This document shows, piece by piece, positions 1 through 7,500 of a stretch of DNA of 15,119 nucleotides. The stretch's first letter is position 1. Every line of letters starts with the position of its first letter. The stretch lies in assembly GCA_023433945.1 (NCBI GenBank), contig JAEYTP010000109.1, forward strand, positions 1 to 15,119. The letters run 5' to 3'. A program made the position numbers and the translations under genes. This stretch comes from Bacillota bacterium (lineage in GTDB: Bacteria; Bacillota; Clostridia; Acetivibrionales; DSM-1351). The notes beneath the pieces were generated by a model that was not told the origin of the DNA, made no database searches, and saw only the letters and a program-made list of their open reading frames with translations.

Positions 1-119
1 ATGTAGATATCTAGCAAAGAACGACCAACATTATACTTTTCCATTGCCTCATTGCGGGTGAGTTCCTTTGTATATACCCGTCGGCCAATGTCTATTCTTT
101 CTTCCGTTGTGAATCTCAT
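1..119 (-). CDS. Partial insertion-sequence transposase, N-terminal helix-turn-helix part
   Basis: The reverse strand reads from an ATG at 119-117 to the window edge, giving 39 residues that begin MRFTTEERIDIGRR. A good ribosome binding site (AGGGGGT) lies just upstream on that strand. The charged start followed by a segment around LTRNEAMEKYNVGRS resembles the small helix-turn-helix protein (OrfA) of IS3-type elements, which binds the element's ends before the DDE transposase acts. The rest lies outside the window, so neither the family nor intactness can be settled. It is the only gene here on the minus strand, which fits a mobile insertion next to repeat-rich DNA. It could also be a stand-alone regulator with a transposase-like DNA-binding domain. 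Confidence 0.6.
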   Translation of the reverse strand, partial: MRFTTEERIDIGRRVYTKELTRNEAMEKYNVGRSLLDIY

Positions 120-189
120 TTGACACCCCCTGAATTACATTTTCATAGCTAAGATTACTTCTTTCCTAAATCGTACTCCTATCAGAAAA

Positions 190-225
190 GCTTGTCTACA
201 AAAATTAGGTTAGTGTCTACTTTTA
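190..225. mobile_element. Possible terminal region of the insertion sequence
   Basis: The heptamer TGTCTAC occurs twice, at 194-200 and 214-220, about 75-100 bp upstream of the transposase start. Terminal inverted repeats and paired transposase-binding sites commonly sit at that distance in IS3-like elements. The other end of the element is outside the window, so neither a matching inverted repeat nor a target-site duplication can be checked. The boundary is a guess. Confidence 0.25.
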
Positions 226-242
226 GCTTACCACTTCATAGG

Positions 243-566
243 GGCAGCAAAGCAAGTCATAGCATTAAATTTGGGACCTAAAACAGCGATTTTGGGCAAA
301 AAAGTCCCAAATTCAGCTCAAGAGTGGCAGTAAAGCGAGGCATAACAGTGAATTTGGGACCTAAAACAGCGATTTTGGGCAGAAAAAGTCCCAAATTCAG
401 CTCAAGTGTGGCAGCATAGATAGCCAAATCAGTGAATTTGGGACCTAAAACAGCGTTTTGGGCAAAAAAAGTCCCAAATTCAGCTCAAGAATGGCAGCAT
501 AGCAAGTCATAACGGTGAATTTGGGACCTAAAACAGCGTTTTGGGCAAAAAAGTCCCAAATTCAAC
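243..566. repeat. Tandem array A: four 83-84 bp units, each with a hairpin
   Basis: Four head-to-tail copies start at the word GGCAG at 243, 326, 410 and 493. Each copy carries an inverted repeat: GAATTTGGGAC on the left (AATTTGGGAC in copy 1) and GTCCCAAATTC on the right. The arms are at 268-277/304-313, 350-360/388-398, 434-444/471-481 and 517-527/553-563. Inside the loop, CTAAAA faces TTTTGG and could extend the stem past a bulge. The last copy is cut short where the next array begins. No open reading frame runs through it. The units resemble a palindromic intergenic element that has been tandemly amplified. No function can be assigned. Confidence 0.9.
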
Positions 567-570
567 CCGT

Positions 571-1366
571 ACCCCGCTCCGCTAGCGAGTACCAAAATCC
601 GCTCCGCTATTGAGTGCCAAACCCCGCTGCGCTGGCGAGTACCGAGACCCCGCTGCGCTAGTGAGTACTAAGACCCCGCTCCGCTAGTGAGTACCGAGAC
701 CTCGCTCCGCTGGCGAGTGCCAAGACCCCGCTGCGCTGGCGAGTACTAAGAACCCGCTCCGCTAGCAAGTACCAAAAACCCGCTACGCTAGTGAGTACCA
801 AGAATCCGCTGCGCTAGTGAGTACCAAACCCCGCTCCACTGGCGAGTACTAAGAACCCGCTCCGCTAGCGAGTACCAAAATCCGCTCCGCTCGCGAGTGC
901 TAAGACCCCGCTCCGCTAGTGAATACCAAGACCCCACTCCGCTGGCGAATACAAATAGCCCGCTCCGCTGGCGAGTGCCAAGACCCCACTCCGCTAGTGA
1001 GTACCAAGAATCCGCTGCGCTAGTGAGTACCAAACCCCGCTCCACTGGCGAGTACTAAGAACCCGCTGCGCTAGTGAATACCAAGAACCCGCTCCGCAAC
1101 TGAGTGTCAACCCCCCGCTCCACTGGCGAATACCAAAAACCCGCTGCGCTATTGAGTGCCAAACCCCGCTGCGCTGGCGAGTGCCAAACCCCGCTGCGCT
1201 AGTGAGTACCAAGACCCCGCTCCGCTGGCGAATACCAAGACCCCGCTCCGCTCGCGAGTATCAAGGCCCCGCTCCGCTCGCGAGTACCGAGACCCCGCTC
1301 CGCTCGCGAGTACCAATAGCCCGCTCCGCTAGCGAGTACCAATAGCCCGCTCCGCTAGCGAGTGCT
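571..1366. repeat. Tandem array B: 31 units of 25-26 bp, GC-rich
   Basis: About 31 contiguous degenerate units fit the pattern CCCCGCTCCGCTAGCGAG followed by TACCAAGA, with recurring alternatives (CTCC/CTGC; AGCG/AGTG/GGCG/CGCG). There are no unique spacers. It is visibly GC-rich against its AT-rich surroundings. A longer stretch at about 787-861 is repeated essentially exactly at about 993-1067. That is an offset of 206 bp, or eight units, which shows segmental duplication within the array. The last five units (from about 1235) are more uniform than the middle, suggesting recent expansion at that end. Reverse-strand frames through the array exist only because stops are rare in the unit. With array A it fills the gene-free stretch from 120 to 1482. 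Confidence 0.93.
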
Positions 1367-1450
1367 GTTTCACCTGAAAAAAGTTTTATTCAGCTTTATA
1401 TGGAACTTTCTTGTATGGTTGTTTTTAGTTAAGGAATGTAATAGAATTAT

Positions 1451-1456
1451 TATACT
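1451..1456 (+). promoter_or_regulatory. Possible -10 box for the amidohydrolase gene
   Basis: TATACT at 1451-1456 lies 26 bp before the ATG, in AT-rich DNA after the array ends. The best upstream partner (TTAAGG, 1429-1434, 16 bp spacer) matches the -35 consensus poorly, so this is a weak promoter call. Confidence 0.25.
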
Positions 1457-1482
1457 GTTAATAATTAATTTGGAGGCATTTG

Positions 1483-2664
1483 ATGTTATTAATATATAAT
1501 GGATTGATTAAAACAATGTCAGGTGAGGACATTGAAAAAGGATATGTACTAGCTGAAAATGGCAAAATAATCGCTGTTGGCAAGGATATAAAAGAAATTG
1601 AGAATAGAATTACTGTTGATACAAAAAAAGTAGATGCCAATGGAGGATGGGTACTTCCAGGCTTAATTGATGCTCATTGTCATGTTGGTATGTGGGAGGA
1701 TGCAGTTGGATTTGAGGGCGATGATGGCAATGAATCCACTGACCCTATAATGCCGCATCTGCGTGCAATAGATGCAATATACCATGCTGACCGAGCATTT
1801 GTTGAGGCTTATGAGAGTGGTGTTACTACTGTTGTAACCGGTCCGGGCAGTGCAAATGTAATAGGTGGGCAGTTTGTAGCATTGAAAACCTATGGACGCT
1901 GTGTAGATGAAATGATAATTAAGGAACCAGTAGCGATGAAGATTGCTTTTGGTGAGAATCCAAAAACTGTATATAACGAAAAGCATCAGGCACCTATGAC
2001 CAGAATGGCTACTGCCGCAATACTTAGAGAAAATCTTTTTAAAGCAAAGGAATATATGCAGGAGTGGGAAGAATATCTGCAAGATACCGAGGAAAATGAT
2101 AAGCCAGAATATGATATGAAGCTGGATGCATTGTCAAAGGTGCTAAAAAAGGAGATTCACTTTAAAGCACATGCTCACAGAGCTGATGATATTATTACAG
2201 CAATGAGAATAGCAAAAGAATTTGATGTAAATATTTCAATAGAACACTGTACAGATGGTATTGTGATAAAGGACATCTTAAAGGAGAGGCAGATGCAGGT
2301 GGTTGTAGGCCCTATGCTGTCTGATAGATCTAAAATTGAACTTAAAAATCAGAGTCTTGCTACACCTGGGATTCTTTCAAAGCATGGAATTAAACTTGCA
2401 ATTATGACAGACCACCCTTGCGTACCTATACAGCACCTAAGCCTATGTGCTGCTATTGCTGTTCGAGAAGGAATGGAAGAGCAGGAGGCGCTCAAGGCTA
2501 TTACAATAAATGCTGCAGAAATAGTTGGAATAGCTGACAGGGTAGGATCAATAGAGGTAGGAAAAGATTGCGATTTGGTAATTTATGATGGAAGTCCGCT
2601 TAATATTCAATCAAAGGTTGCCAATACTATAATTAACGGTGTTTCTGTTTTTGAAAGGAAATAA
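1483..2664 (+). CDS. Amidohydrolase, imidazolonepropionase-related
   Basis: A 393-residue cytoplasmic metal-dependent hydrolase of the amidohydrolase superfamily (imidazolonepropionase-like branch). It probably cleaves a cyclic amide or C-N bond, but the substrate cannot be read from the sequence. The expected metal site is visible: His65 and His67 in DAHCH, a histidine pair at 230/232 (KAHAH), His255 in IEHCTDG and Asp310 in MTDHP. The small beta domain formed by both ends is present (early NGKIIAVG; late VGSIEVGKDCDLVIYDG). I chose ATG 1483 because GGAGG at 1472-1476 sits six bases before it; a TTG at 1480 would be only three bases away. The next gene starts four bases after the stop, so the two are probably co-transcribed. 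It is not part of a histidine-degradation cluster, so hutI would be an unsafe name. Confidence 0.88.
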   Translation: MLLIYNGLIKTMSGEDIEKGYVLAENGKIIAVGKDIKEIENRITVDTKKVDANGGWVLPGLIDAHCHVGMWEDAVGFEGDDGNESTDPIMPHLRAIDAIYHADRAFVEAYESGVTTVVTGPGSANVIGGQFVALKTYGRCVDEMIIKEPVAMKIAFGENPKTVYNEKHQAPMTRMATAAILRENLFKAKEYMQEWEEYLQDTEENDKPEYDMKLDALSKVLKKEIHFKAHAHRADDIITAMRIAKEFDVNISIEHCTDGIVIKDILKERQMQVVVGPMLSDRSKIELKNQSLATPGILSKHGIKLAIMTDHPCVPIQHLSLCAAIAVREGMEEQEALKAITINAAEIVGIADRVGSIEVGKDCDLVIYDGSPLNIQSKVANTIINGVSVFERK

Positions 2665-2668
2665 ATAA

Positions 2669-3148
2669 ATGGTTTGCGTTAAAACAAGAAGCTATGAGGA
2701 AACTGTTGAATTTGGGAAAAAGCTAGGTAAAATCCTAGCACCTAATGACGTAATATGCCTTACTGGCGATTTAGGTACAGGTAAAACAGCATTGACGCAT
2801 GGAATAGCCAAGTCTCTAGGAATAAATTCATATATTACTAGTCCTACTTTCACTATTGTGAATGAGCACCAAGGCAAATATCCTTTGTTCCACTTTGATG
2901 TATATAGGATTGCAGATCCCGATGAAATGTTTGATATTGGCTTTGAAGAGTATTTATCAGCAGAAGGTGTAGCAGTAATTGAGTGGGGTGAACTCATAAG
3001 AGACATTTTACCTCATGAGATTATTAATATTAATGTAAAAAAGGCTTTGGATGAGAGTTTGGATACAAGGCTAATAGAGGTTGACTTTGTAGGTGAAAGA
3101 TATTCGGACTACCAAAAGAGGCTTGAGGAAATTCTAAGAAACAGTTAA
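2669..3148 (+). CDS. tsaE: tRNA t6A biosynthesis ATPase TsaE
   Basis: A 159-residue cytoplasmic P-loop ATPase that works with TsaB and TsaD in transferring the threonylcarbamoyl group to A37 of ANN-decoding tRNAs. The Walker A loop GDLGTGKT lies at residues 33-40. The TsaE-typical TSPTF (58-62), HFDVYR (75-80) and VIEWGE (103-108) are all present, and the length is normal. The start has a ribosome site (GAAAGGAA, 2653-2660) inside the end of the amidohydrolase gene, with only four bases between the genes, so translation may be coupled. tsaB follows after 35 bp, the standard Firmicutes order. TsaD is not in this window. Confidence 0.96.
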   Translation: MVCVKTRSYEETVEFGKKLGKILAPNDVICLTGDLGTGKTALTHGIAKSLGINSYITSPTFTIVNEHQGKYPLFHFDVYRIADPDEMFDIGFEEYLSAEGVAVIEWGELIRDILPHEIININVKKALDESLDTRLIEVDFVGERYSDYQKRLEEILRNS

Positions 3149-3183
3149 AAAATATAAAATCATTCTTTTTAGAAGGTGAATAA

Positions 3184-3915
3184 ATGAGAATACTTGCAGT
3201 TGATACCTCTACTAATGTTGCAACTGTCGCTGTTGTGACCGATGGTATTTTAGAGGGAGAATACATTTCAAATAAAGGTAAAACCCATTCACAAAGATTA
3301 ATGCCTATGATAGATGAATTATTAAAAACATTGGCCATAAAGCCCAATGATATTGATGCTTTTTCAGCTGCGGTGGGGCCAGGTTCCTTTACCGGACTCA
3401 GAATAGGAGTTACTACCATCAAAGGTTTTGGCTATGCGCTGAATAAACCTGTAATAGGGATAAATACATTGGATGCAATGGCTTATAACCTTCCATTTTG
3501 CAGTGATATCATTTGTCCTATGATTGATGCTCGAAATAATCAAGTATTTACAGCCATCTACAGCGGACAGGCTCATTCAGATATCAATGGTGTGCCAAAG
3601 CGGATTTCTGAATATATGGGAATACCGGTAGAAGAACTTGCTGCTCAACTGAAAACCACTGATGAAAGAGTAATCTTTTTAGGGGATGCAGTCAAACTTC
3701 ATTCAGATTATTTTAAACAACAGCTGGGGGAAAGGGCAGTATTTGCACCTGCTTCTGTGGCTATGCCTAAAGCATCATCAGTAGCGCAGTTAGCCAGTAT
3801 TATGCTTGCAGAGGGTAAAATTGAGAGTGCATTTGATCTTAAACCATTTTATCTAAGGAAATCTCAGGCTGAGAGGGAAGCTGAGAAAAAGGCTGCGAAG
3901 AGAGAAGCTGAGTAA
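3184..3915 (+). CDS. tsaB: tRNA t6A biosynthesis protein TsaB
   Basis: A 243-residue ASKHA-fold protein, the inactive partner of TsaD that forms the TsaB-TsaD-TsaE complex for tRNA t6A37 synthesis. It starts with MRILAVDTST and carries the signature GPGSFTGLRIG at residues 65-75. The start follows AGAAGGTGA with normal spacing. TsaB proteins usually end shortly after a P-x-YLRKSxAE motif. Here that motif is followed by a charged tail, REAEKKAAKREAE. Its DNA is a 27-bp repeat: GAAGCTGAG at 3877 recurs at 3904 and then, with variants, throughout the following array. The last dozen residues are therefore probably a repeat-derived extension and may not matter for function. Confidence 0.95.
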   Translation: MRILAVDTSTNVATVAVVTDGILEGEYISNKGKTHSQRLMPMIDELLKTLAIKPNDIDAFSAAVGPGSFTGLRIGVTTIKGFGYALNKPVIGINTLDAMAYNLPFCSDIICPMIDARNNQVFTAIYSGQAHSDINGVPKRISEYMGIPVEELAAQLKTTDERVIFLGDAVKLHSDYFKQQLGERAVFAPASVAMPKASSVAQLASIMLAEGKIESAFDLKPFYLRKSQAEREAEKKAAKREAE

Positions 3916-4170
3916 AGGCAGGCAGGCGAGAGGCTGAGTAAAAGCAAGTATAGCGATAAGCCGAGTAAAAGCAAGTAGGCGAGAGGCTGAGCAAAAGCAA
4001 GTAGGCGAGAGGCTGAGTAAAAGCAGGCAGGCGAGAGGCTGAGTAAAAGCAAGTATAGCGATAAGCCGAGTAAAAGCAAGTAGGCAAGATGCTGAGCAAA
4101 AGCAAGTATAGCAATAAGCAGCATAAGCAAGTAGAGTGAAAGGCAGATTTAAGGCAAGCAGAGCGAAAAG
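3877..4170 (+). repeat. Tandem array C: about 26-27 bp units from the tsaB stop region
   Basis: About eleven units of 26-27 bp start inside tsaB (3877) and run to just before rimI. The core GCTGAGTAAAAGCAAG contains the tsaB ending GCT GAG TAA, so the stop codon is copied in most units. A variant (ATAAGCCGAGTAAAAGC) alternates with the main form. A block of about 70 bp from about 3913 is repeated nearly perfectly 105 bp downstream, equal to four units. Units decay after about 4110 and fade by 4170. The array fills the 300 or so bases between tsaB and rimI, which in most Firmicutes are adjacent or overlapping. I see no promoter or terminator inside it. Confidence 0.9.
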
Positions 4171-4230
4171 TTGAGAATCGGCGGGCTGCCATCAGTAATG
4201 ATATTAGAAAGAGAGTGGTTTTTCATAATT

Positions 4231-4677
4231 TTGATTAATATAGAAAACATGACTACTCTGCATTTAGATGGGGTAGAGGAAATAGAAAATTTGAGTTTCA
4301 AAATTCCATGGTCGAGAAATGCTTTCATGGATGAATTGACCAGGAATGAATCTGCTATCTATAAGGTTGCAATGTATGGCAAAAAAGTAGTAGGCTATGC
4401 TGGAATGTGGAAAGTATTTGATGAAGGTCATATTACGAATATAGCAGTGCACCCGGAGTTCAGGAAGAGCGGCGTCGGTAGCAGATTGCTGGAAAGCATG
4501 CTAGAGACTGCCAGAGAGCAGGGTATTGTGGCTATGACTCTGGAGGTCAGAAAGAGCAATGTTGCAGCACAGCACTTGTACCACAAATATGGATTTAGGA
4601 CGGAAGGCGAGCGACGCCGTTATTATGCAGACAATGGGGAAGATGCATTAATTATGTGGAAGCAGGGGATTTGCTAG
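4231..4677 (+). CDS. rimI: Ribosomal protein N-acetyltransferase RimI (GNAT family)
   Basis: A GNAT acetyltransferase of 148 residues from TTG 4231, which matches the normal RimI length of about 150. RimI acetylates the N-terminus of ribosomal protein S18, using acetyl-CoA, in the cytoplasm. Visible features are the N-terminal EIENLSFKIPWS, the acetyl-CoA loop region ITNIAVHPEFRKSGVG, and the C-terminal NVAAQHLYHKYGF with the RRYY segment typical of RimI. The start is uncertain. TTG 4231 gives the family-like beginning INIENMTTLHL. ATG 4198 would add 11 residues (MILEREWFFII) and ATG 4249 would cut into the domain. The ribosome site is poor for all of them (GAGAGTGG, 4211-4218). A frame from TTG 4171 begins in the repeat and is unlikely. 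Confidence 0.92.
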   Translation: MINIENMTTLHLDGVEEIENLSFKIPWSRNAFMDELTRNESAIYKVAMYGKKVVGYAGMWKVFDEGHITNIAVHPEFRKSGVGSRLLESMLETAREQGIVAMTLEVRKSNVAAQHLYHKYGFRTEGERRRYYADNGEDALIMWKQGIC

Positions 4678-5030
4678 TGGCACCAACCCAGGCCACAGCC
4701 ACGGCAGGCGCGCAGCGCAATAGAATCATAGCATAAGCTAGCAACTGTACCAACCTAGGTCACAGCCACGGTAGGCGCGCAGCGCAAGAGAACAATAGAA
4801 TAAGCTAGCAACTGCACCAACCCAGGTCACAGCCACGGCAGGCGCGCAGCGCAAGAGAACAATAGAATATGCTAGCAACAGCACCAACCCAGGCCATAGC
4901 CACGGGAGGCGGCGCAGCGCAAGAGAACAATAGAATAAGCTAGCAACAGCACCAACCCAGGTCACAGCCACGGGAGGCGCGCAGCGCAAGGGAATCATAG
5001 AATAAACTAGTAACTGCACCAACCCAGGCC
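4673..5030 (+). repeat. Tandem array D: 64-68 bp units from the rimI stop
   Basis: Five full units and a partial sixth start at 4673, 4737, 4804, 4871, 4939 and 5006. Each starts with GCTAG (ACTAG in the last). In the first unit GCTAG is the end of rimI: the last two bases of Cys TGC plus the stop TAG. Each unit continues with CACCAACCCAGG, then a GC-rich middle (GGCGCGCAGCGCAAG) and an AT-rich end (AATAGAATAA). The array accounts for most of the 430-bp gap between rimI and the Lon-like gene. Units 2-5 are closest to one another, and the first, which overlaps the gene, is the most diverged. No coding potential is evident on the + strand. Confidence 0.93.
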
Positions 5031-5032
5031 GC

Positions 5033-5086
5033 TGCGTTAACGCAATAAGTAATCCATATTTCAACATGTTGAATATAATATATAAT
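5033..5086 (+). promoter_or_regulatory. Candidate promoter with two 12-bp palindromes upstream of the Lon-like gene
   Basis: Two perfect palindromes, TGCGTTAACGCA (5033-5044) and TCAACATGTTGA (5061-5072), precede two overlapping -10-like boxes (TATAAT at 5074-5079 and 5081-5086). No good -35 box is visible; TTTCAA at 5059-5064 is the nearest, 16 bp before the second TATAAT. The palindromes could be operator half-sites. The second resembles, but does not match, the Firmicutes LexA box (GAAC-N4-GTTC). Which box is used, and whether anything binds, is inference. Confidence 0.4.
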
Positions 5087-5109
5087 AATCAATTTTAGTG
5101 GGGGTAAAC

Positions 5110-7500
5110 ATGTCTAAACCTTTTGAATTGTCTTTTGAACAGCTCCAGAACAGATGTGATGAATCGATTTTACCTTTCAAAACTACAGCAGGTATTGATA
5201 CCTTTGATGGAATAATTGGTCAGGACAGGGCAGTAAATTCCATGAAATTTGGGCTCAAAATGAAGGTGAGAGGTTACAACATATATATGGCAGGTCCTAC
5301 AGGTACTGGGAAAACTAGCTTTGCTAAGCAGTTGGTGAATGAGATTGCACAGACCAAACCCGTTCCAGATGATTGGTGCTATATATATAATTTCTCAAAA
5401 CCTAATCAACCCATGGCAATAAATCTTCCGGCTGGAATGGGCAAAATCTTTCAGCAGGATATGGAGCAGTTTGTAAAAACTATCAAGCAGGAGATTAATA
5501 AGGCTTTTGATAACGAAGATTATGAAAAAGAGAAATCACAAATTCTAGAAGAGTTTAATAATAAAAAAGAGGAATTACTTGAGCAACTAAGTAAAGATGC
5601 AGAGAAACAGGGGTTCCAAGTAAAAACAGGTAATTCGGGCATTTATTTTCTTCCTATCATTGAGGGAAGAACCTTGAATGAAGAGGAGTATAGCGAGCTG
5701 GATGATGAAACAAAGAGCTTAATTAGTGAAAGGACAAATGTATTACAGCTAGATACTCTAGATATAATCAGAAAGCTTAAGAACAACGATAAGCAGGCAG
5801 AAGAAAAGGTATTGGAATGGGAAAACAAGATAGCCCTATTGGCTATAGGTGTTCATATAGATGATTTGAAGGAAAAATACAAGAAATATGCTTTAACTGA
5901 ATATTTTGAAAAGATACAAGAGGATATACTGACAAATTTAGAGGATTTCGTTGAGGAGGAAGGGGATGAAGAGCAGCTTCCATTGATGCTTCCCTGGCTC
6001 CAAAAAGGTGAAAACACTGTATCTAAATACAAGGTTAATGTGATGGTTGATAATAGTAATCTACAGGGTGCCCCAGTGGTTATTGATACTAATCCTACTT
6101 ACTCAAATCTTGTAGGTAAAATAGAGTATGAAAATGAATTTGGGTCAATATCAACAGATTATACTATGATAAAGGCTGGACTATTCCATCAGGCAAATGG
6201 AGGATACCTCATTCTTCAGGCAAAGGACGTGCTGAGTAATCCGCAGTCGTATGAAGCCTTGACAAGAGTACTCAAGACCAAAAAGATTGCTATTGAGAAT
6301 ATGAAGGAGCAGCAGGGAGTTGTTTCGGTATCTGCCATTAAACCTCAGCCTATTCCCGCAGATTTCAAGGTTATACTTGTTGGCAATACTCAGATTTATC
6401 ATCTTCTTTATGAATATGATGAAGATTTTAGAAAGCTATTCAAGATAAAGGCTGATTTTGATGAAGAGATGAGCAAAAATGAGGATAACATAATTAAGCT
6501 TGCGGCATTTATCAGCGGATTTTGTAAGAAGGAAGGCACACCACACTTTGATAGATCTGGTGTTATAAAGGTGGTTGAGTATTCCTCATGGCTGGTTGAA
6601 GATCAGAATAAGATGTCCACTCGTTTTAACGAAATTGTGGAGATTTTATGTGAAGCAAGTATGTGGGCTGAAATGGAAGGTGCAAGGCTTGTAAAGGCCA
6701 AGCATGTTCAAAAGGCTATTGAAGAAAAAAATCAGCGTTGTAATAGATTAGATAAAAAAATGCTGGAGTTTTTGACAGAAGGAATAATAATGGTGGACAC
6801 TGAGGGCGAAGAGGTAGGTCAGATTAATGGCCTAACTGTAATGGATATGGGAGATTATGCCTTTGGAAAGCCTACTAGAATTACCGCTTCTACTTATATT
6901 GGGGAAAGCGGGATTATTAATATTGAAAGAGAAGTTGAGATGAGCGGTACCTCTCATACAAAGGGAGTACTGATACTGAGCGGATATATTGGACAGAAGT
7001 ATGCTCAGGAATTTCCTCTATCGCTTTCGGCAAGCCTATGCTTTGAGCAAATGTATGGTGGAGTTGATGGAGATAGTGCTTCTAGCGCAGAATTATATGC
7101 TATATTGTCCAGTCTATCAGATGTCCCTATCAAGCAGAATATTGCAGTAACCGGTTCTGTCAATCAAAAAGGAGAGATACAGCCGGTGGGAGGCGTAACA
7201 AATAAGATAGAAGGCTTTTTTGAACTGTGTAAAGTAAAAGGATTAAATGGAAGTCATGGTGTAATTATACCCTATCAAAATGTAAGAAACCTTGTGCTAA
7301 ATGAAGAGGTTATAAAAGCCGTTAAGAAAAAACAGTTTCACATATATCCTGTAAAAAATATTGAAGAGGGTATTGAGATTCTTACAGGTATTAAAGCAGG
7401 GAAAAAACAACCTGATGGTGAATATGAAAAGGATACAATAAACTATTTAGTAATTAAAAAACTTAAGAAATTTGCTGAGGCATTGCAAAGCAAAAAATAG
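5110..7500 (+). CDS. Lon-related ATP-dependent protease (AAA+ domain plus S16 peptidase, YcbZ/LonH-like)
   Basis: A 796-residue cytoplasmic AAA+ protease. It has the AAA_32-type ATPase (Walker A GPTGTGKT, residues 62-69), a long charged helical insertion (about 130-280), the conserved NGGYLILQAKDVL segment, and a C-terminal S16 peptidase domain. The catalytic dyad is visible: Ser656 in DGDSASS and Lys699 in VTNKIEG. They are 43 residues apart, the same spacing as in classical Lon. It lacks the N-terminal substrate-binding domain of LonA, and the early part matches the LonH/YcbZ-like group, often annotated simply as ATP-binding protein or Lon-like protease. ATG 5110 is chosen because GTGGGGGT (5098-5105) is its ribosome site; the GTG at 5098 belongs to that site. 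The last eight codons and the stop form the first unit of array E. Confidence 0.93.
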   Translation: MSKPFELSFEQLQNRCDESILPFKTTAGIDTFDGIIGQDRAVNSMKFGLKMKVRGYNIYMAGPTGTGKTSFAKQLVNEIAQTKPVPDDWCYIYNFSKPNQPMAINLPAGMGKIFQQDMEQFVKTIKQEINKAFDNEDYEKEKSQILEEFNNKKEELLEQLSKDAEKQGFQVKTGNSGIYFLPIIEGRTLNEEEYSELDDETKSLISERTNVLQLDTLDIIRKLKNNDKQAEEKVLEWENKIALLAIGVHIDDLKEKYKKYALTEYFEKIQEDILTNLEDFVEEEGDEEQLPLMLPWLQKGENTVSKYKVNVMVDNSNLQGAPVVIDTNPTYSNLVGKIEYENEFGSISTDYTMIKAGLFHQANGGYLILQAKDVLSNPQSYEALTRVLKTKKIAIENMKEQQGVVSVSAIKPQPIPADFKVILVGNTQIYHLLYEYDEDFRKLFKIKADFDEEMSKNEDNIIKLAAFISGFCKKEGTPHFDRSGVIKVVEYSSWLVEDQNKMSTRFNEIVEILCEASMWAEMEGARLVKAKHVQKAIEEKNQRCNRLDKKMLEFLTEGIIMVDTEGEEVGQINGLTVMDMGDYAFGKPTRITASTYIGESGIINIEREVEMSGTSHTKGVLILSGYIGQKYAQEFPLSLSASLCFEQMYGGVDGDSASSAELYAILSSLSDVPIKQNIAVTGSVNQKGEIQPVGGVTNKIEGFFELCKVKGLNGSHGVIIPYQNVRNLVLNEEVIKAVKKKQFHIYPVKNIEEGIEILTGIKAGKKQPDGEYEKDTINYLVIKKLKKFAEALQSKK

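Noticed and set aside
788..1212. Reverse-strand frames with peptide repeats (WYSLAQR and similar) through array B
   Set aside because: They exist because the unit lacks stops in that frame. They have no ribosome site and simply reflect the tandem DNA repeat.
571..1366. A CRISPR array, because of many short regular repeats
   Set aside because: The 25-26 bp units are directly contiguous with no unique spacers between them, the units are degenerate, and no cas gene is in the window.
1663..2082. A 139-residue reverse-strand frame opposite the amidohydrolase
   Set aside because: Antisense to catalytic-site coding sequence with no start signals.
3839..4192. Reverse-strand hydrophobic frames through array C
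   Set aside because: Low-complexity translation of the repeat (CFYSAYR-like), no start signals, and they run antisense to tsaB.
4171..4230. A longer rimI starting at TTG 4171
   Set aside because: The extra residues come from the decayed end of array C and have no counterpart in the RimI family.
4738..5067. Reverse-strand 109-residue frame through array D
   Set aside because: Repeat-derived; the hydrophobic character comes from the complement of purine-rich units, and no ribosome site is present.
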